Source: Streblospio benedicti (Eukaryota; Annelida; Polychaeta; Spionida; Spionidae). From it: DNA of 64,000 nucleotides. Under the pieces are notes generated by a model. The model was given only the letters and a program-made list of their open reading frames with translations, had not been told where the DNA came from and made no database searches. The DNA lies in NCBI GenBank assembly GCA_019095985.1, contig CM032660.1, forward strand, positions 23,572,864 through 23,636,863, written 5' to 3'. The position numbers and the translations under genes are program-made. Numbering within the stretch: position 1 is the first letter of the stretch; every line of letters starts with the position of its first letter. Below are positions 52,501-61,633 of the stretch, piece after piece.

Positions 52501-55500
52501 TTGTTATCCCATGGTCTGCCATTAAAAATCCTAACTAGAAATATTGAAAACAAAATATGAATATTTATATATATAAAAGAAATATTTTAAATGTGAAGCG
52601 TGGTAACATCCATAGCAGAAGGAAGTGGCGCAAAGTTATGAACAATATTTATAGGCTTTTTATTGGCAAACCATAATTATCGCTTTTTCTTATCCCTTAA
52701 AGTTTATGTTAATACACTAGGAAACAGCGACTCTCGCTGATAGGCTCATTCATGATCAAGTGAAGAATGCACAGCAAGAAGAGGAAGTGTATGCGCTCAA
52801 ACGAGACCTGTCTGTAGCAAGACAACACAGTGAAGATGCTGAAAAGAAGCTAGCAGAAACAAATGCAAAGCTTCTACGAAGGGTAAATGTTGAATATATT
52901 CGCAGGCGAATAGGAGCGGCATGAGGAGGAGGGGCCTTAATCTTGCACAGGACTTATTATTGAATACAAATAGATGATCGATTTATTTGATTTTTCAAAA
53001 ATTCTGTCTAGATAATTTCTCAAATAAATATGAATTAGAAAAAATCCAGTTTTGATAGCCATTTGTTTATGCAATACTAAATCTATCTGTATTCAATGAA
53101 GATTTATTTATAAATCATATTGAACACTTCATAACTAACACTAATTATATCACTATCTTTCAAACAGGAGAGTGTTGAACTCAAACACAGAATACGTAAT
53201 ACCATCACATATAGAGGCATGGTGGTATGTCTCTTTCTTTCTAATATTACATCCAAATATTTGTCTTTCCCTATTGAGATTGCATGGATAGTGTTTTATT
53301 AACATTTGCTTTAGTCGATTATTTGTATTTTTTATATATAAGATTTGCTTTAGTTTAGAATAACAGTCTGCTTAAGTGTGTAAATAGCATTCATTAATTT
53401 TGAAAGTAGATAGTGTGCTCTTAAATATTGCAACTGATTATGAAACAGTAGAATGTAATAAAACTTCAACCCAAGACTCCATGCTGGTATGAAATTTTCA
53501 GATTTGTATGACTATGATAAACTTTGATTCATGATATTTTTTTATTTGTATAGTGAATAGCCTTTATCACGTGAATAGTCGAACATAATTCTGTATTGAG
53601 AATGGCTAAGCCAAATGAAAATGTTCTTTTTAAATCAGTAACCACCTTTCTATTCTTAAGTTAGATGCACAAAATGTACAGTGAAGACATTCTGGCTAAA
53701 ATAATTTTAACATTTTTAATGACCCTACTTATCTTAATTTAATATAAGCATTTTCACACATATTTCCTTTTTGCGATATTTGCTATGTGATATTCTCATA
53801 GTTTGAGCGTATTTAATTCTATTGGTTAACCGGTTTGCATTAAACCACGTTTTCTTATTCACCCAATTGTGCACCAGCAATTGTAAAATACACATGTCAG
53901 TGGTAGTGGGAGTCTAATGATTTTTTGTGAAATAAGATTTTATTTGATTCAATATGAGATGAACACAATAACAACTAGAATTTTTAAGCAAAACAGTTTC
54001 TATGTTGACCTTATTTAAGGTTGTCAAGAGCAAGTCCCCATCAACCCCACTCTCACTCTGATGTCCTATCATTTGTAGTCAAACAGCACATCAAGTACAT
54101 CCTCTGCTGGCGATGGAACAGGTGAGAGTGACGCAGAGAAGGTGGCCAAGCTTACCAAGCAGCTCGCCGACTTACGCCATTGGGAGAATGAGTCTAAGGC
54201 CTGTATCCGTCAGCTGCGTGAAAAAATTCGAGAAATGGAACAGGTTAATGTTTATACTTACCCGGTACACCTATAGTTACAATAGTTAGTACTGAAACAT
54301 CAAACTTGTATATGGAGAATACAATCATCGTATCGAGTTTGAGCCGTATAGAATTATGATGTTTTCAACACGAATATGGTATTTTATTTATTACACATTC
54401 TCTTTAGACAGCTTGTAATTTTATCACTAAATGCATACATTAAGTACTTTAGTTCGGCTGCCATCAGTACTTCATATAAAAATAACGAAAACGGATGCCA
54501 TATGTTGAGGTCCACATACGAAGCTTTGTTACGATGTCCAATTTCTGGAAAATGAAGGCCTAGCATAATACTCATAATGATTCTGTATGTGGTGTGTTCA
54601 GAACATACAGGATATGAGTTTTTCTAGTTATCAAGTTTTTCTGGAACATGATAACCAATGAAATTACATGTATTGTTGCTTTTACTTGTGGTATCATTGA
54701 TGACAATTTGGTGAAAATGAAGTCATTTATCGACTGAGATTATTGAATTTTAGGAGAACCGGCAATTGCAGAAAGATCCTAAAGATGAGATTGCACAGTT
54801 CCAGGAAGAGTTAATAGCATGTAAATTACGGGAAGCAGAAGGAAATTTGTCTCTTAAAGAACTTCAGGTAAGTTTTTACTGAGTATGTACATGTAATTGT
54901 CAATCATTGTTCTTGTACATTACAATAACACATTCAAATGTTTTTCTTTGTATATTCCAATGACTCCTGTCTATAAAGTATAGTGTTACACAATTTGTTT
55001 TTTGGTAATTTGTAAAATTAATGATCTGGTATTTCGAAAAGAAAAATGTTGTAAAGCACAAAATTACAATATAATTTCCTGACGAAAGTGTTTTAATGAA
55101 AATGAAAATCGGTACCTGACGCTGTACCAACGGAATTCCAATTCATTTGGAAAATGACATTTTTTCTTTCAGCAAAAAGTTATCGAATTAGATAGACATT
55201 GGCAGAAGTATACAGAGAAGCAAGCTGCTCAGAATGCCACCCCTAATTCGAAGGTCAGCAAGACAGAGTTGAAAAACCTTCAAGATGAGTGTATGGCTCT
55301 CCGCATCAAGGAGGCACAATCTGTCAGTGAATTGAAAGAGATGAAACAAAAGGTTATGGAACTTGAGACGCAGGTGAATAATACAATTTGTTTTATAATT
55401 ATTCATTTATTTACTGCGGAAAATACCATGGGCACATACATCGTAGAGCGCAGAAATCAACTAGGATTGATGAATGGCCATTCTTTCTTTTCCACCTTCA

Positions 55501-58500
55501 TTGTTTACTTAAATACTCATTCTTTAGAAACGTTATGAAAATTTGTAAAGATAAATTTTTTGGCGCTGATTGCTAATAACGTTCTCACGAAAATAATGTA
55601 TGCATATATCAGATCTCTTATACTTTAGAATCACATTTGTGAGCGTCATAATAAACGGTTGGAAGAAGAGACGGCAAAGCTGAAAGAACAGCTGGATGAA
55701 GGTGATCAGCGTGACAAAGACTTGCAGCAGCACATCAAGGAGCTCGAACGCAAGATCGAAGGCTCAGAAAATAAGGTAATGCTTGAGATCTGATAAATGT
55801 GTATCCATGATATAGGTACAAGTTTTTATGGTTAATTCTCTTTTATTCATATATAGAGAAGCGTAATACCTGTTAGTTCTAGTGATTTTGCATTAAAACA
55901 ATTACATGTGGAATAGCAATCATATTAAGAATGATTGTTAAAGATCATAGTGTGACAAAATAGTGTTTTAGTGTAATTTTTGTTACAGCATAAGGAAGAG
56001 CAAATGATGCTGCGGATAAAAGATGCAGAACATTCCCAATTGATTGCAGAGATGAGGCAAAGAATTGCTGAACTGGAAATAGAGGTAAGAATTAGGTTCT
56101 CTGCCTGCGGGCCAATTAACATCATTATTGGCTAATCTCAAGCATCTGCCATGTTGAAACCAGAAAATGGCTCATCACCACATGATCACTAAAACCAATA
56201 CATAAGTGCGACGCTATATGTGAATTTCTATACTGTACACCAAATGCTTCTCTTCCATTGTTTCCTGACATATGCTACACGTTTTAATGGTTTCTAGTAA
56301 TGGAGACAGAACTAGGTGAGGGTCAATAGACAAAAGCATTTGCGTTAATGAGTCCATTGTTGGGTCTGAAGAAGTCTGATGAAGTCTTTGATGTCTTTAT
56401 TAAACAAAACACAATGTAAACAAGCATTAAATGAAATATTTGTGTTTTTTTTTCCCAAATGGATCAACCCATTCTACCAGCTGCATTTAATTTACACAAG
56501 ATCATTTTTAAAAGTTGTTAAAAGTTTCACAAAGCTAATGGGATGCTATTTATGCCTTACATTGGTTTTATAGACTACCGGTAAATGTTGAAAATTTGAA
56601 AAGAAATTTTATTTTTGCATGCAAAAAATCTCCAAGCTATCATCGTTACATCTACTAGCATATTTAATACCACAGTATTACACATATAGTTATGTTGCTT
56701 GTATTTTTTTTTTAGAATCAAGAATTGGTGACCGCAGGACAGTTGCAAAATAAAGAGGGAAATGAATCACTTACAGCAAAAATATCAGAACTCCAGGACC
56801 AGGTAATTAAATCAATTGAACTGTAGATAATCGAATTTATTCAAAAAGTTACTAATCTTCAATACTGTAAGCATCCAAATAGTAGTATAGTATGGAGTAA
56901 TAATATAGGGTGGGAAAATGGTTACTGTAGTTATTGTAATGTAAGGTAGAAAATTCCTGAAAAAATAATTGCGGTATAGGGCAGAATAAGAGTATACGGT
57001 AGGAAGAAATAGAGAAAAATTGTGTAGTATATCTTGGAATACCAGAATAGGGTGAAAAATAATATGAATAAATATACCGATAAATAAGGAAGTTCATATA
57101 GCTTAGGCTTGATGAAGGATGATCAAAGCTTAGAAGCTTACCTGCCCTCCCTTGGGAACTAGTACATGTATATGATGACATTGTAACCCCTACCGTAGAG
57201 GAATTGGTGACAATGCAGCAGGGTGATGTAGTATGAGCACCTCAACCTGGTGCAGGTGTGCTTAAAGGTTATGCTCATTGGCCAAACAAATATGCATGCA
57301 TAGAAGCAATATGATATGTTCTGTGTATTCTGAAAGTTTCATTCTTTTAAGCAGCTGATTAAAGTATTTAGAGCAATTTAAATACCACGCAATAAGAGCC
57401 TGTATAACCCCATCAAAGCACGTGAATGCCAGAAATGTCAACAGAATGATTTTCGCCAGACGTGACTTGGACGGTGCGCATAAGGAGTTGCCTATATTTG
57501 CTACATTAATTGTCACGTCTGCCGTTGGAAATCCTCGGTACGTCTGGCGAAAATCATTCGATTATGCAACATCACGTGACCTTGTGTTTTCGCTGACAAT
57601 ATATAACGGGATTTTATAGATGTAATACATACTAAACGTGAATAATATGAATCTTATTTCCCTTATACTTCCAATGGAAAATACATCGTTTATTGATACT
57701 GGATTTTACAGAACACATATATTTTTGACTGAGCAATATCTTTGAGAAATTCATGAAGCTACATACATGTACCTATGACCTGAGTACTAAAACTACTAAG
57801 GTAGTAAGTATTATTGGGGCTACTACGGTAAACGAAGAATGAAGTTGCTTGACTATTACGTTAGTTCTAACAATAAGTAGAGAAGTAAAATTATATCTGC
57901 TATGGGTCCAACCTTGAAATGTTAATTTTGGAATTGCATGTTTGAATGCATGCTTGTAATATTTTTTGAAAATTACAGGTGGTTCAACTGAAGATGGCTC
58001 GCCGCCTTCAGTCTCTGTCGTCAATGGCAATGTCTACCATGTCCATTGGCGATACTGAAAGTGACGAGTCGGACCTGGAGGCCACACTTCATAAGCATGC
58101 TCTCAAGTTGACGGACTCTTTGTCACTCACAACTGGTATGACCCTGGAGGATATAGCCCAAGCCAGCATGGCACTTCCGCCTGGGCCTCCACCAGCTGAT
58201 GATAGTACAGACAGTGAGGATATAGGTAATGGTGAAGTGATACGAAAAAAAGTGATCCAACGAAAAAAGAGAAAAAATCACAAAGACGGTGATTTTGATA
58301 AAACACCAACACAGGACTCTGTGGAGATGCCATTTTCATTAGTGAAAAATGGAATTACGAATATAGATCTAAATCAGACACATGGTGATCAAAGCAAACA
58401 CAAGGGACTGTCATCAACCACCAGTGAAGTGGAATCAAGCACCACTTCCAATGCGATGGATTGTGTTAGTAGTAATCTGTCCACCCCATCTAGGAAGGGT

Positions 58501-58539
58501 ACAGAACATGACTGTGTATCAGAACCTGTGGATTTATAA
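24823..58539 (+). CDS. EVI5: EVI5/EVI5-like RabGAP (TBC domain plus coiled coils), 5' end not found
   Basis: Exons: 24823-24971, 25651-25762, 26518-26669, 27067-27152, 27392-27616, 27870-27944, 28237-28362, 28483-28626, 28867-28956, 29243-29340, 50765-50825, 51814-51867, 52721-52882, 53168-53224, 54079-54243, 54754-54867, 55173-55373, 55629-55775, 55989-56084, 56716-56802, 57979-58539. All phases agree and give about 986 residues without the N-terminus. A serine-rich start and DEMELLRKLDEANRLLE lead into the TBC domain (KELVRKGVPHHFRGIVWQLL onward). It keeps the arginine finger (LIRRDITRTYP) and the glutamine finger (GYCQGSAF), so GAP activity is expected. KMKKLEKEY opens a long coiled coil with repeated LREAE-like units. 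EVI5 proteins act on Rab11/Rab35-type GTPases and in cytokinesis. The Ser/Asp-rich C-terminus is divergent. EVI5 versus EVI5L is not resolvable here. Confidence 0.92.
25132..25158 (+). CDS. Candidate 27-nt microexon of the EVI5-type gene
   Basis: A TTTAG acceptor, 27 nt, then a GTAAGC donor. Placed between the exons ending at 24971 and starting at 25651 it keeps frame (phase 1 in, phase 1 out) and would insert nine residues (about ALKKMLSLV). The length is a multiple of three and both sites are good, but there is no homology support. Confidence 0.35.
25403..25429 (+). repeat. A27 homopolymer
   Basis: Uninterrupted run of 27 A in an intron of the RabGAP gene. Confidence 0.95.
26198..26257 (+). 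repeat. (TGGC)15 microsatellite
   Basis: Perfect tetranucleotide repeat, 60 bp, in an intron of the RabGAP gene. Its translation as repeated LAGW is not a real protein. Confidence 0.95.
29834..31083. mobile_element. piggyBac-like non-autonomous element in TTAA
   Basis: A 1250-bp block flanked by TTAA on both sides (29830-29833, 31084-31087). The ends are CCCCTTGGACGCC and, inverted, CCCTCTCGAAGCC. They share the CCC start typical of piggyBac termini. Near the left end the word 'gtcgacaaaagtcgaca' occurs twice, a subterminal repeat style common in this superfamily. No transposase is visible; the 83-residue frame inside has no recognised motif. It lies in the 21 kb intron of the RabGAP gene. 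Confidence 0.65.
31470..31570 (+). repeat. tRNA-derived SINE head
   Basis: Box A (ttagcttagtgg, about 31477-31488) and box B (gagttcgattcc, about 31545-31556) of a tRNA-type RNA polymerase III promoter. The interval is too long, and the ends do not pair well enough, for a functional tRNA gene. Confidence 0.6.
32075..33590 (+). mobile_element. LINE 3' fragment (Cys finger and reverse transcriptase tail), interrupted
   Basis: The plus strand encodes KKTEIMLSGLGLDMLKDS, then a Cys-rich finger that starts at PCAVCCSGVG and resumes at QCKLWVHKRCSG...YVCPRC. Next come ALLHGSETWAPSPADLQRL, NRSMIRWICKSKP, RRFRWYRHV and GPRKTW-ECVKSDLKD. The frame shifts more than once. About 520 bp (32283-32805) of unrelated sequence splits the finger. 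It is the same kind of element as the fragments at 7770-8650 and 19350-22520. Confidence 0.75.
32283..32805. mobile_element. Insertion of unknown class inside the LINE fragment
   Basis: It lies between the two halves of the LINE Cys finger, whose residues would join across it. No terminal repeats were recognised. It contains a stretch 'ttgatttgaaggtcaagg' that looks repeat-derived. Confidence 0.4.
35623..35699 (+). CDS. Candidate alternative first coding exon of the RabGAP gene
   Basis: An ATG opens 25 codons rich in acidic and aromatic residues (MVKKCFTYIMDFLEEEDKYY...) and runs into a perfect GG|GTAAGT donor in phase 2. This is the phase required by both the cassette exon at 46862 and the coiled-coil exon at 50765. 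An isoform starting here would lack the TBC domain. No homology or promoter motif supports it, so it is a splice-logic prediction. Confidence 0.35.
36716..36870. mobile_element. MITE-like repeat (Tc1/mariner style)
   Basis: It starts TA-CAGTAGAACCTCTCTAGACC. It contains several inverted partial copies of 'gaggtggtct', ending near 36870. Short elements starting CAGTAGAACCTCT after TA are common in invertebrates. The right border was not fixed exactly. Confidence 0.5.
37088..37471 (-). CDS. Unidentified open frame of about 127 codons
   Basis: The minus-strand frame is open from just after a stop at 37472-37474 to the stop at the low-coordinate end. It reads as a plausible protein (KHPKSILKNC, SWTLHEREFYLHTGKKNDEE, FLYKLLNELSLLNDF, MVGAITYGNRHIPYFY), with better amino-acid balance than chance frames in this intron. 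No family was recognised. It could be an exon of a nested antisense gene, a fragment of a transposon protein, or chance. A pyrimidine-rich stretch with AG lies upstream, so splicing into it is possible. Confidence 0.3.
   Translation of the reverse strand, partial: VLVSNASNCQWLVQVVNGDKDHIVWKHPKSILKNCQFRSWTLHEREFYLHTGKKNDEEFLYKLLNELSLLNDFPLPFIFFIEFNSIPHRKCMLLLAQTFLRCKPTFNMVGAITYGNRHIPYFYLVRD
39655..39714 (+). repeat. Perfect 30-bp tandem duplication
   Basis: Two identical adjacent 30-bp units (atatcagatatttcatgtga...gcga) in the large intron. Confidence 0.95.
40861..41261 (+). repeat. Dispersed repeat family (copy B)
   Basis: Aligns through its length with 57268-57745: 'gttatgctcagtggcc', 'agcaatatgatatgtt', 'cattctgaaag', 'cgaatgattttcg', and the tail 'catcgtttatta...tactgg...gctgagca'. 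No coding capacity. Class unknown. Confidence 0.75.
43556..43580 (+). other. G-quadruplex-prone tract
   Basis: Four closely spaced runs of three or more G (gggggtggggtgggtgtatgggg) in the large intron fit the G3-N1-7 pattern. Confidence 0.5.
46520..46571 (+). repeat. (AC)26 microsatellite
   Basis: Perfect dinucleotide repeat of about 52 bp, about 290 bp before the cassette exon. Confidence 0.95.
46862..47485 (+). CDS. Candidate 624-nt cassette exon of the RabGAP gene
   Basis: A pyrimidine tract and AACAG acceptor precede an open frame of 208 codons that ends in AAAG|GTTAGT. It enters and leaves in phase 2, matching the exon ending at 29340 and the one starting at 50765, so it can be included or skipped without changing frame. 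It would put a polar, Ser/Asn-rich insert between the TBC domain and the coiled coil (MSRLQHTGGENVYVVWTDG, later SSDESSSSSRRDS). An internal ATG at 46877 could also serve as the start of a TBC-less isoform. I know no matching insert in vertebrate EVI5. The length of the frame and the good splice sites argue it is real. Confidence 0.65.
47490..50760. other. Intronic AT-rich sequence of the RabGAP gene
   Basis: No exon, transposon end or RNA gene was recognised here. Confidence 0.5.
57268..57745 (+). repeat. Dispersed repeat family (copy C) with internal inverted arms
   Basis: Homologous to 40861-41261. It also contains inverted arms: 'gaatgattttcgccagacgt' near 57442 and its inverse near 57539. 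It lies in the last intron of the RabGAP gene. Structure suggests a foldback-type non-autonomous DNA element, but no target duplication was recognised. Confidence 0.7.
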
Positions 58540-59800
58540 ATGGTTGGTCAGGAAATCAAATACATTTCATAACATAGGCTTATTCAGGAGAATTAGCTTA
58601 CAGTAAGACTTGTGAGGTGTGTGCATTTAAATGGTTCTCTTTTGAATGGGAAAGAAAGTGTTCAAACCTACATGGCGATGCAGCTTAATTCTCTCTGCAG
58701 AAATTGTTCTGAATGTATGTAAAAAGTAACATTGTTTTTGAATTCTTAATCAATAGTTTTTGCTAGTCAAATGAAATGGAAATGATAAGAATGATTTGAT
58801 GTGTATTTTGGTGTTGCAAAACATGTTTCCTGTGAAAGGAAAGGCACGTTGATAATGCAGTACATTTTCTCTGAAAATCCAATTGAGTTAAAAATATCAA
58901 TTCGGTATTTAGTTTCATGTGAACTGTTTATATTATTAATTTATGCTTCCTTATAATCATTGAGTGTGTAAAATCATAATACACATCTTGATAAAGTCCA
59001 ATATTAATCAATATATTATGTCTAGATTAAGATTTTTTTTCTCAATATTTTGTGAATTAGTGAGGGATTGTGCAATGAAACTGTACGTATGATTAATTAT
59101 AGCTATTTCTTCCCAATGTTTTTGATGACACATGGTGCAAATTTTTATATTTTAATTTAAGTATCATGTAATTGAAAAAGGAAATTATTTTAAATATAAT
59201 GATATGTATCTATGAAGTCTTTGCCAAATGATAACTAACGTATATAAAATACATACACAGATGTGGTCACATTTCTTTATATATATATATATGAATATGT
59301 TTAAGGAACTTAAGGTAACATTGATAATGGTAATCTCTATTGAATCTTACGTTGATAACATGTCTGTGATATTCATAACCGCTTACACTTTCCTATATGA
59401 AAATCAAATTAGAATACTAACTCATATTTTAGAGCTAATATGCAGCAACATTATTATTAAAAATCACAATGAAAAGAATGCACCCTATTAATTTGTATGA
59501 CAATTATTTATATTTATATATTTTGTTACTTATTTGTAATGCCATTTTAATTTCATGCCTATGAAAATGGAATTTTGTATGATACTGTATCTAAAATGAT
59601 ACATTTGCATTCAAAATACACCGTATTGAAGCCTAACATATTTTGACTGTTTTTCTTACCAATATTTATACCATTGTTGGATGTCTGTATGGATATTTAT
59701 TGTATGTTTTCGTGCCAAGTTTGGCAGATTATAAACCTTATTTAAAAAGACTTTTTATTGTTTATAATATAGGGAAAAATAAAACTAGACTACAAGCAAT
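58540..59800 (+). other. Probable 3' UTR of the RabGAP gene
   Basis: AT-rich non-coding sequence directly after the stop codon. An AATAAA at 59778-59783 could be the polyadenylation signal. Length is uncertain. Confidence 0.4.
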
Positions 59801-59890
59801 AAGCATTTTCATGAGCAACATATTTTAGTAATATGTATTTGTCTTTATGCAGACTATTATTAGTAGTAGGAATATCCATAGATGTTCATA

Positions 59891-60257
59891 ATAAGCTACT
59901 CTACTATTCACAAATCAACACACACTTGCGTTGCGGCTTCCATCACCGAGCCTTTGGTTGAAGTGACAAATCTGGTGTAGTGACGTCACATTGGCGCGAA
60001 TTTGATATTCGCCAGGTGGAGTTCCTGGCAGAAAGGAGATGGAGAAGGTTTGCACCGTCCGAAGCTCAACCTCAACCAGGGCAAGAGCATCCCCTCGAAC
60101 CTCCTCCATCTGCTTTCTGCCAGGAACTCCACCTGGGGGATATCAAATTCGGGCCAATGTGACGTCACTACACCACATTTATCACTTCGGTCAAAGGCTC
60201 CGTAATGGAAGCCGCAACATCAGTGTGTATTGATTTGTGAGTAGTAGAGTAGCTTAT
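59891..60257. mobile_element. 367-bp palindromic (foldback) MITE with CRE sites
   Basis: Two arms of about 150 bp are near-perfect reverse complements around a short centre. The ends are ATAAGCTACTCTACT and its inverse, flanked by TA. Each arm contains TGACGTCA, a full CRE/ATF palindrome. Similar frames on both strands are a by-product of the palindrome and not genes. A TA target fits Tc1/mariner-type mobilisation. Confidence 0.8.
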
Positions 60258-60259
60258 TA

Positions 60260-61495
60260 CGAACCTCTAATATGTATTTGATTGTAAATTACATAATTTT
60301 AATGCACACCTACATAAAAGATGTTTATATTAATGCAATTACAAAACAAACAAAAAAGTCCGCCAGAAAAATATAAATTTTATTTTCAAAGTTCTCTTTC
60401 CCTCACACATCTTTTTCGCAAGCATATTTCTACCAACGATAGATATAGCTGGAGACCGGTTTTACAACCCTAAGCTTCCATTTCACTCTATCAAGTGGCC
60501 CTCACGACCCCAAGGTTGTGAGACCAGAATGATACCATCATATTGATGTATATCAAATAAATTTCAAACTGCAAATAAAACAGGATAGGTACTGCATTCA
60601 AATGTGTCCCATTTGGGTGTTTATCTGTTGCACAGAAACTGAAATGTATGCCTTTACTTTCCAAGTGTAATAGGTGTAAGTCTGGTGTATTATTATATGT
60701 AGATGAATAAAATAAAGTTACAAACCATTATTTTTATGGTGTATCACATCAATACTCCTATCCCAATTTGACTGGAGATCGCAACTTTTAGAAACGAACA
60801 CAAATTAAGCAGTATCATGTATGTCCCAACATATTCGGCTATACAATAATACTGCAATCATGGCAAGGATTCAGGCAGCGATCACACCCGCTCAAATACA
60901 GTACTCTATGATTAATTATTAATTCCGAAATGAACAAAATATCTGCGAGAAAAACACTACCTAAATACTGATACAGTCCCTTTCATAAAATACACCCTTG
61001 CATTATGGTACAACCCCTACATATTATTATATATACGTATCATGATAAACTTAGGGGCATCTACTATGTAATTGGGCCTTACAAAAAAGTGAGCTCAAGA
61101 AAACTTCAGCATCAAATAGCTAAAATGCGTCCAAGACACAACTTCGGAAAGGGTCTTAATCATTAGTATAACCTCTTGTCTACAACATATTAGAATCTTA
61201 TTGTTTTTAGTTGGTGCGCATTGTGCGAAAAAAGCCATGACATTTTGGAACTTTGATCATTTCAAACAACTCTCCCCCCAATTTACCTTGATCCTGCAGA
61301 ACCTAGGTTTCACCAATACGTGTAATGTCTTAGAAGTATGGAGTAATACTATATATATTTTTATGTGAACTGTAAGGCAATGCTATCATAAACAAGGGAT
61401 GTGAATGACTGAATCAACAGGCTATGACTGCATGAACGTAAGGACAGTCACCCAGGGTGTCTCACTCAGTCACCACAATGTAATCAGCCTCAGCT
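60260..61495. other. Intergenic sequence between RabGAP and sulfatase genes
   Basis: No coding frame of interest and no repeat recognised. It probably contains the promoter of the sulfatase gene. Confidence 0.45.
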
Positions 61496-61499
61496 ATGC

Positions 61500-61524
61500 T
61501 CATGTGATTACACACATCATGTGA
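61500..61524 (+). promoter_or_regulatory. Two TCATGTGA motifs upstream of the sulfatase gene
   Basis: TCATGTGA occurs at 61500-61507 and 61517-61524, 110-134 bp before the start codon. This octamer is a known MiT/TFE-family (MITF, TFEB-like) binding sequence, and that family controls lysosomal genes. Function here is inferred. Confidence 0.4.
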
Positions 61525-61633
61525 CTTGGTAAAATGTACTGAGAAAAAAAAAGCTGCTATACTGTATACTCAGTTGCAATTTGTGCTGAACACACATACA
61601 TAACATTTATACATCATATTTGTTAATATTATA

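Noticed and set aside
57979-58539. Separate small gene of 186 codons
   Set aside because: It has an acceptor at its start, is in phase with the exon ending at 56802, and continues the coiled coil; it is the last exon of the RabGAP gene.
59915-60233. Overlapping open frames of 60-67 codons with similar products on both strands
   Set aside because: They arise because the region is a palindrome; the same arm is read twice. It is a MITE, not coding.
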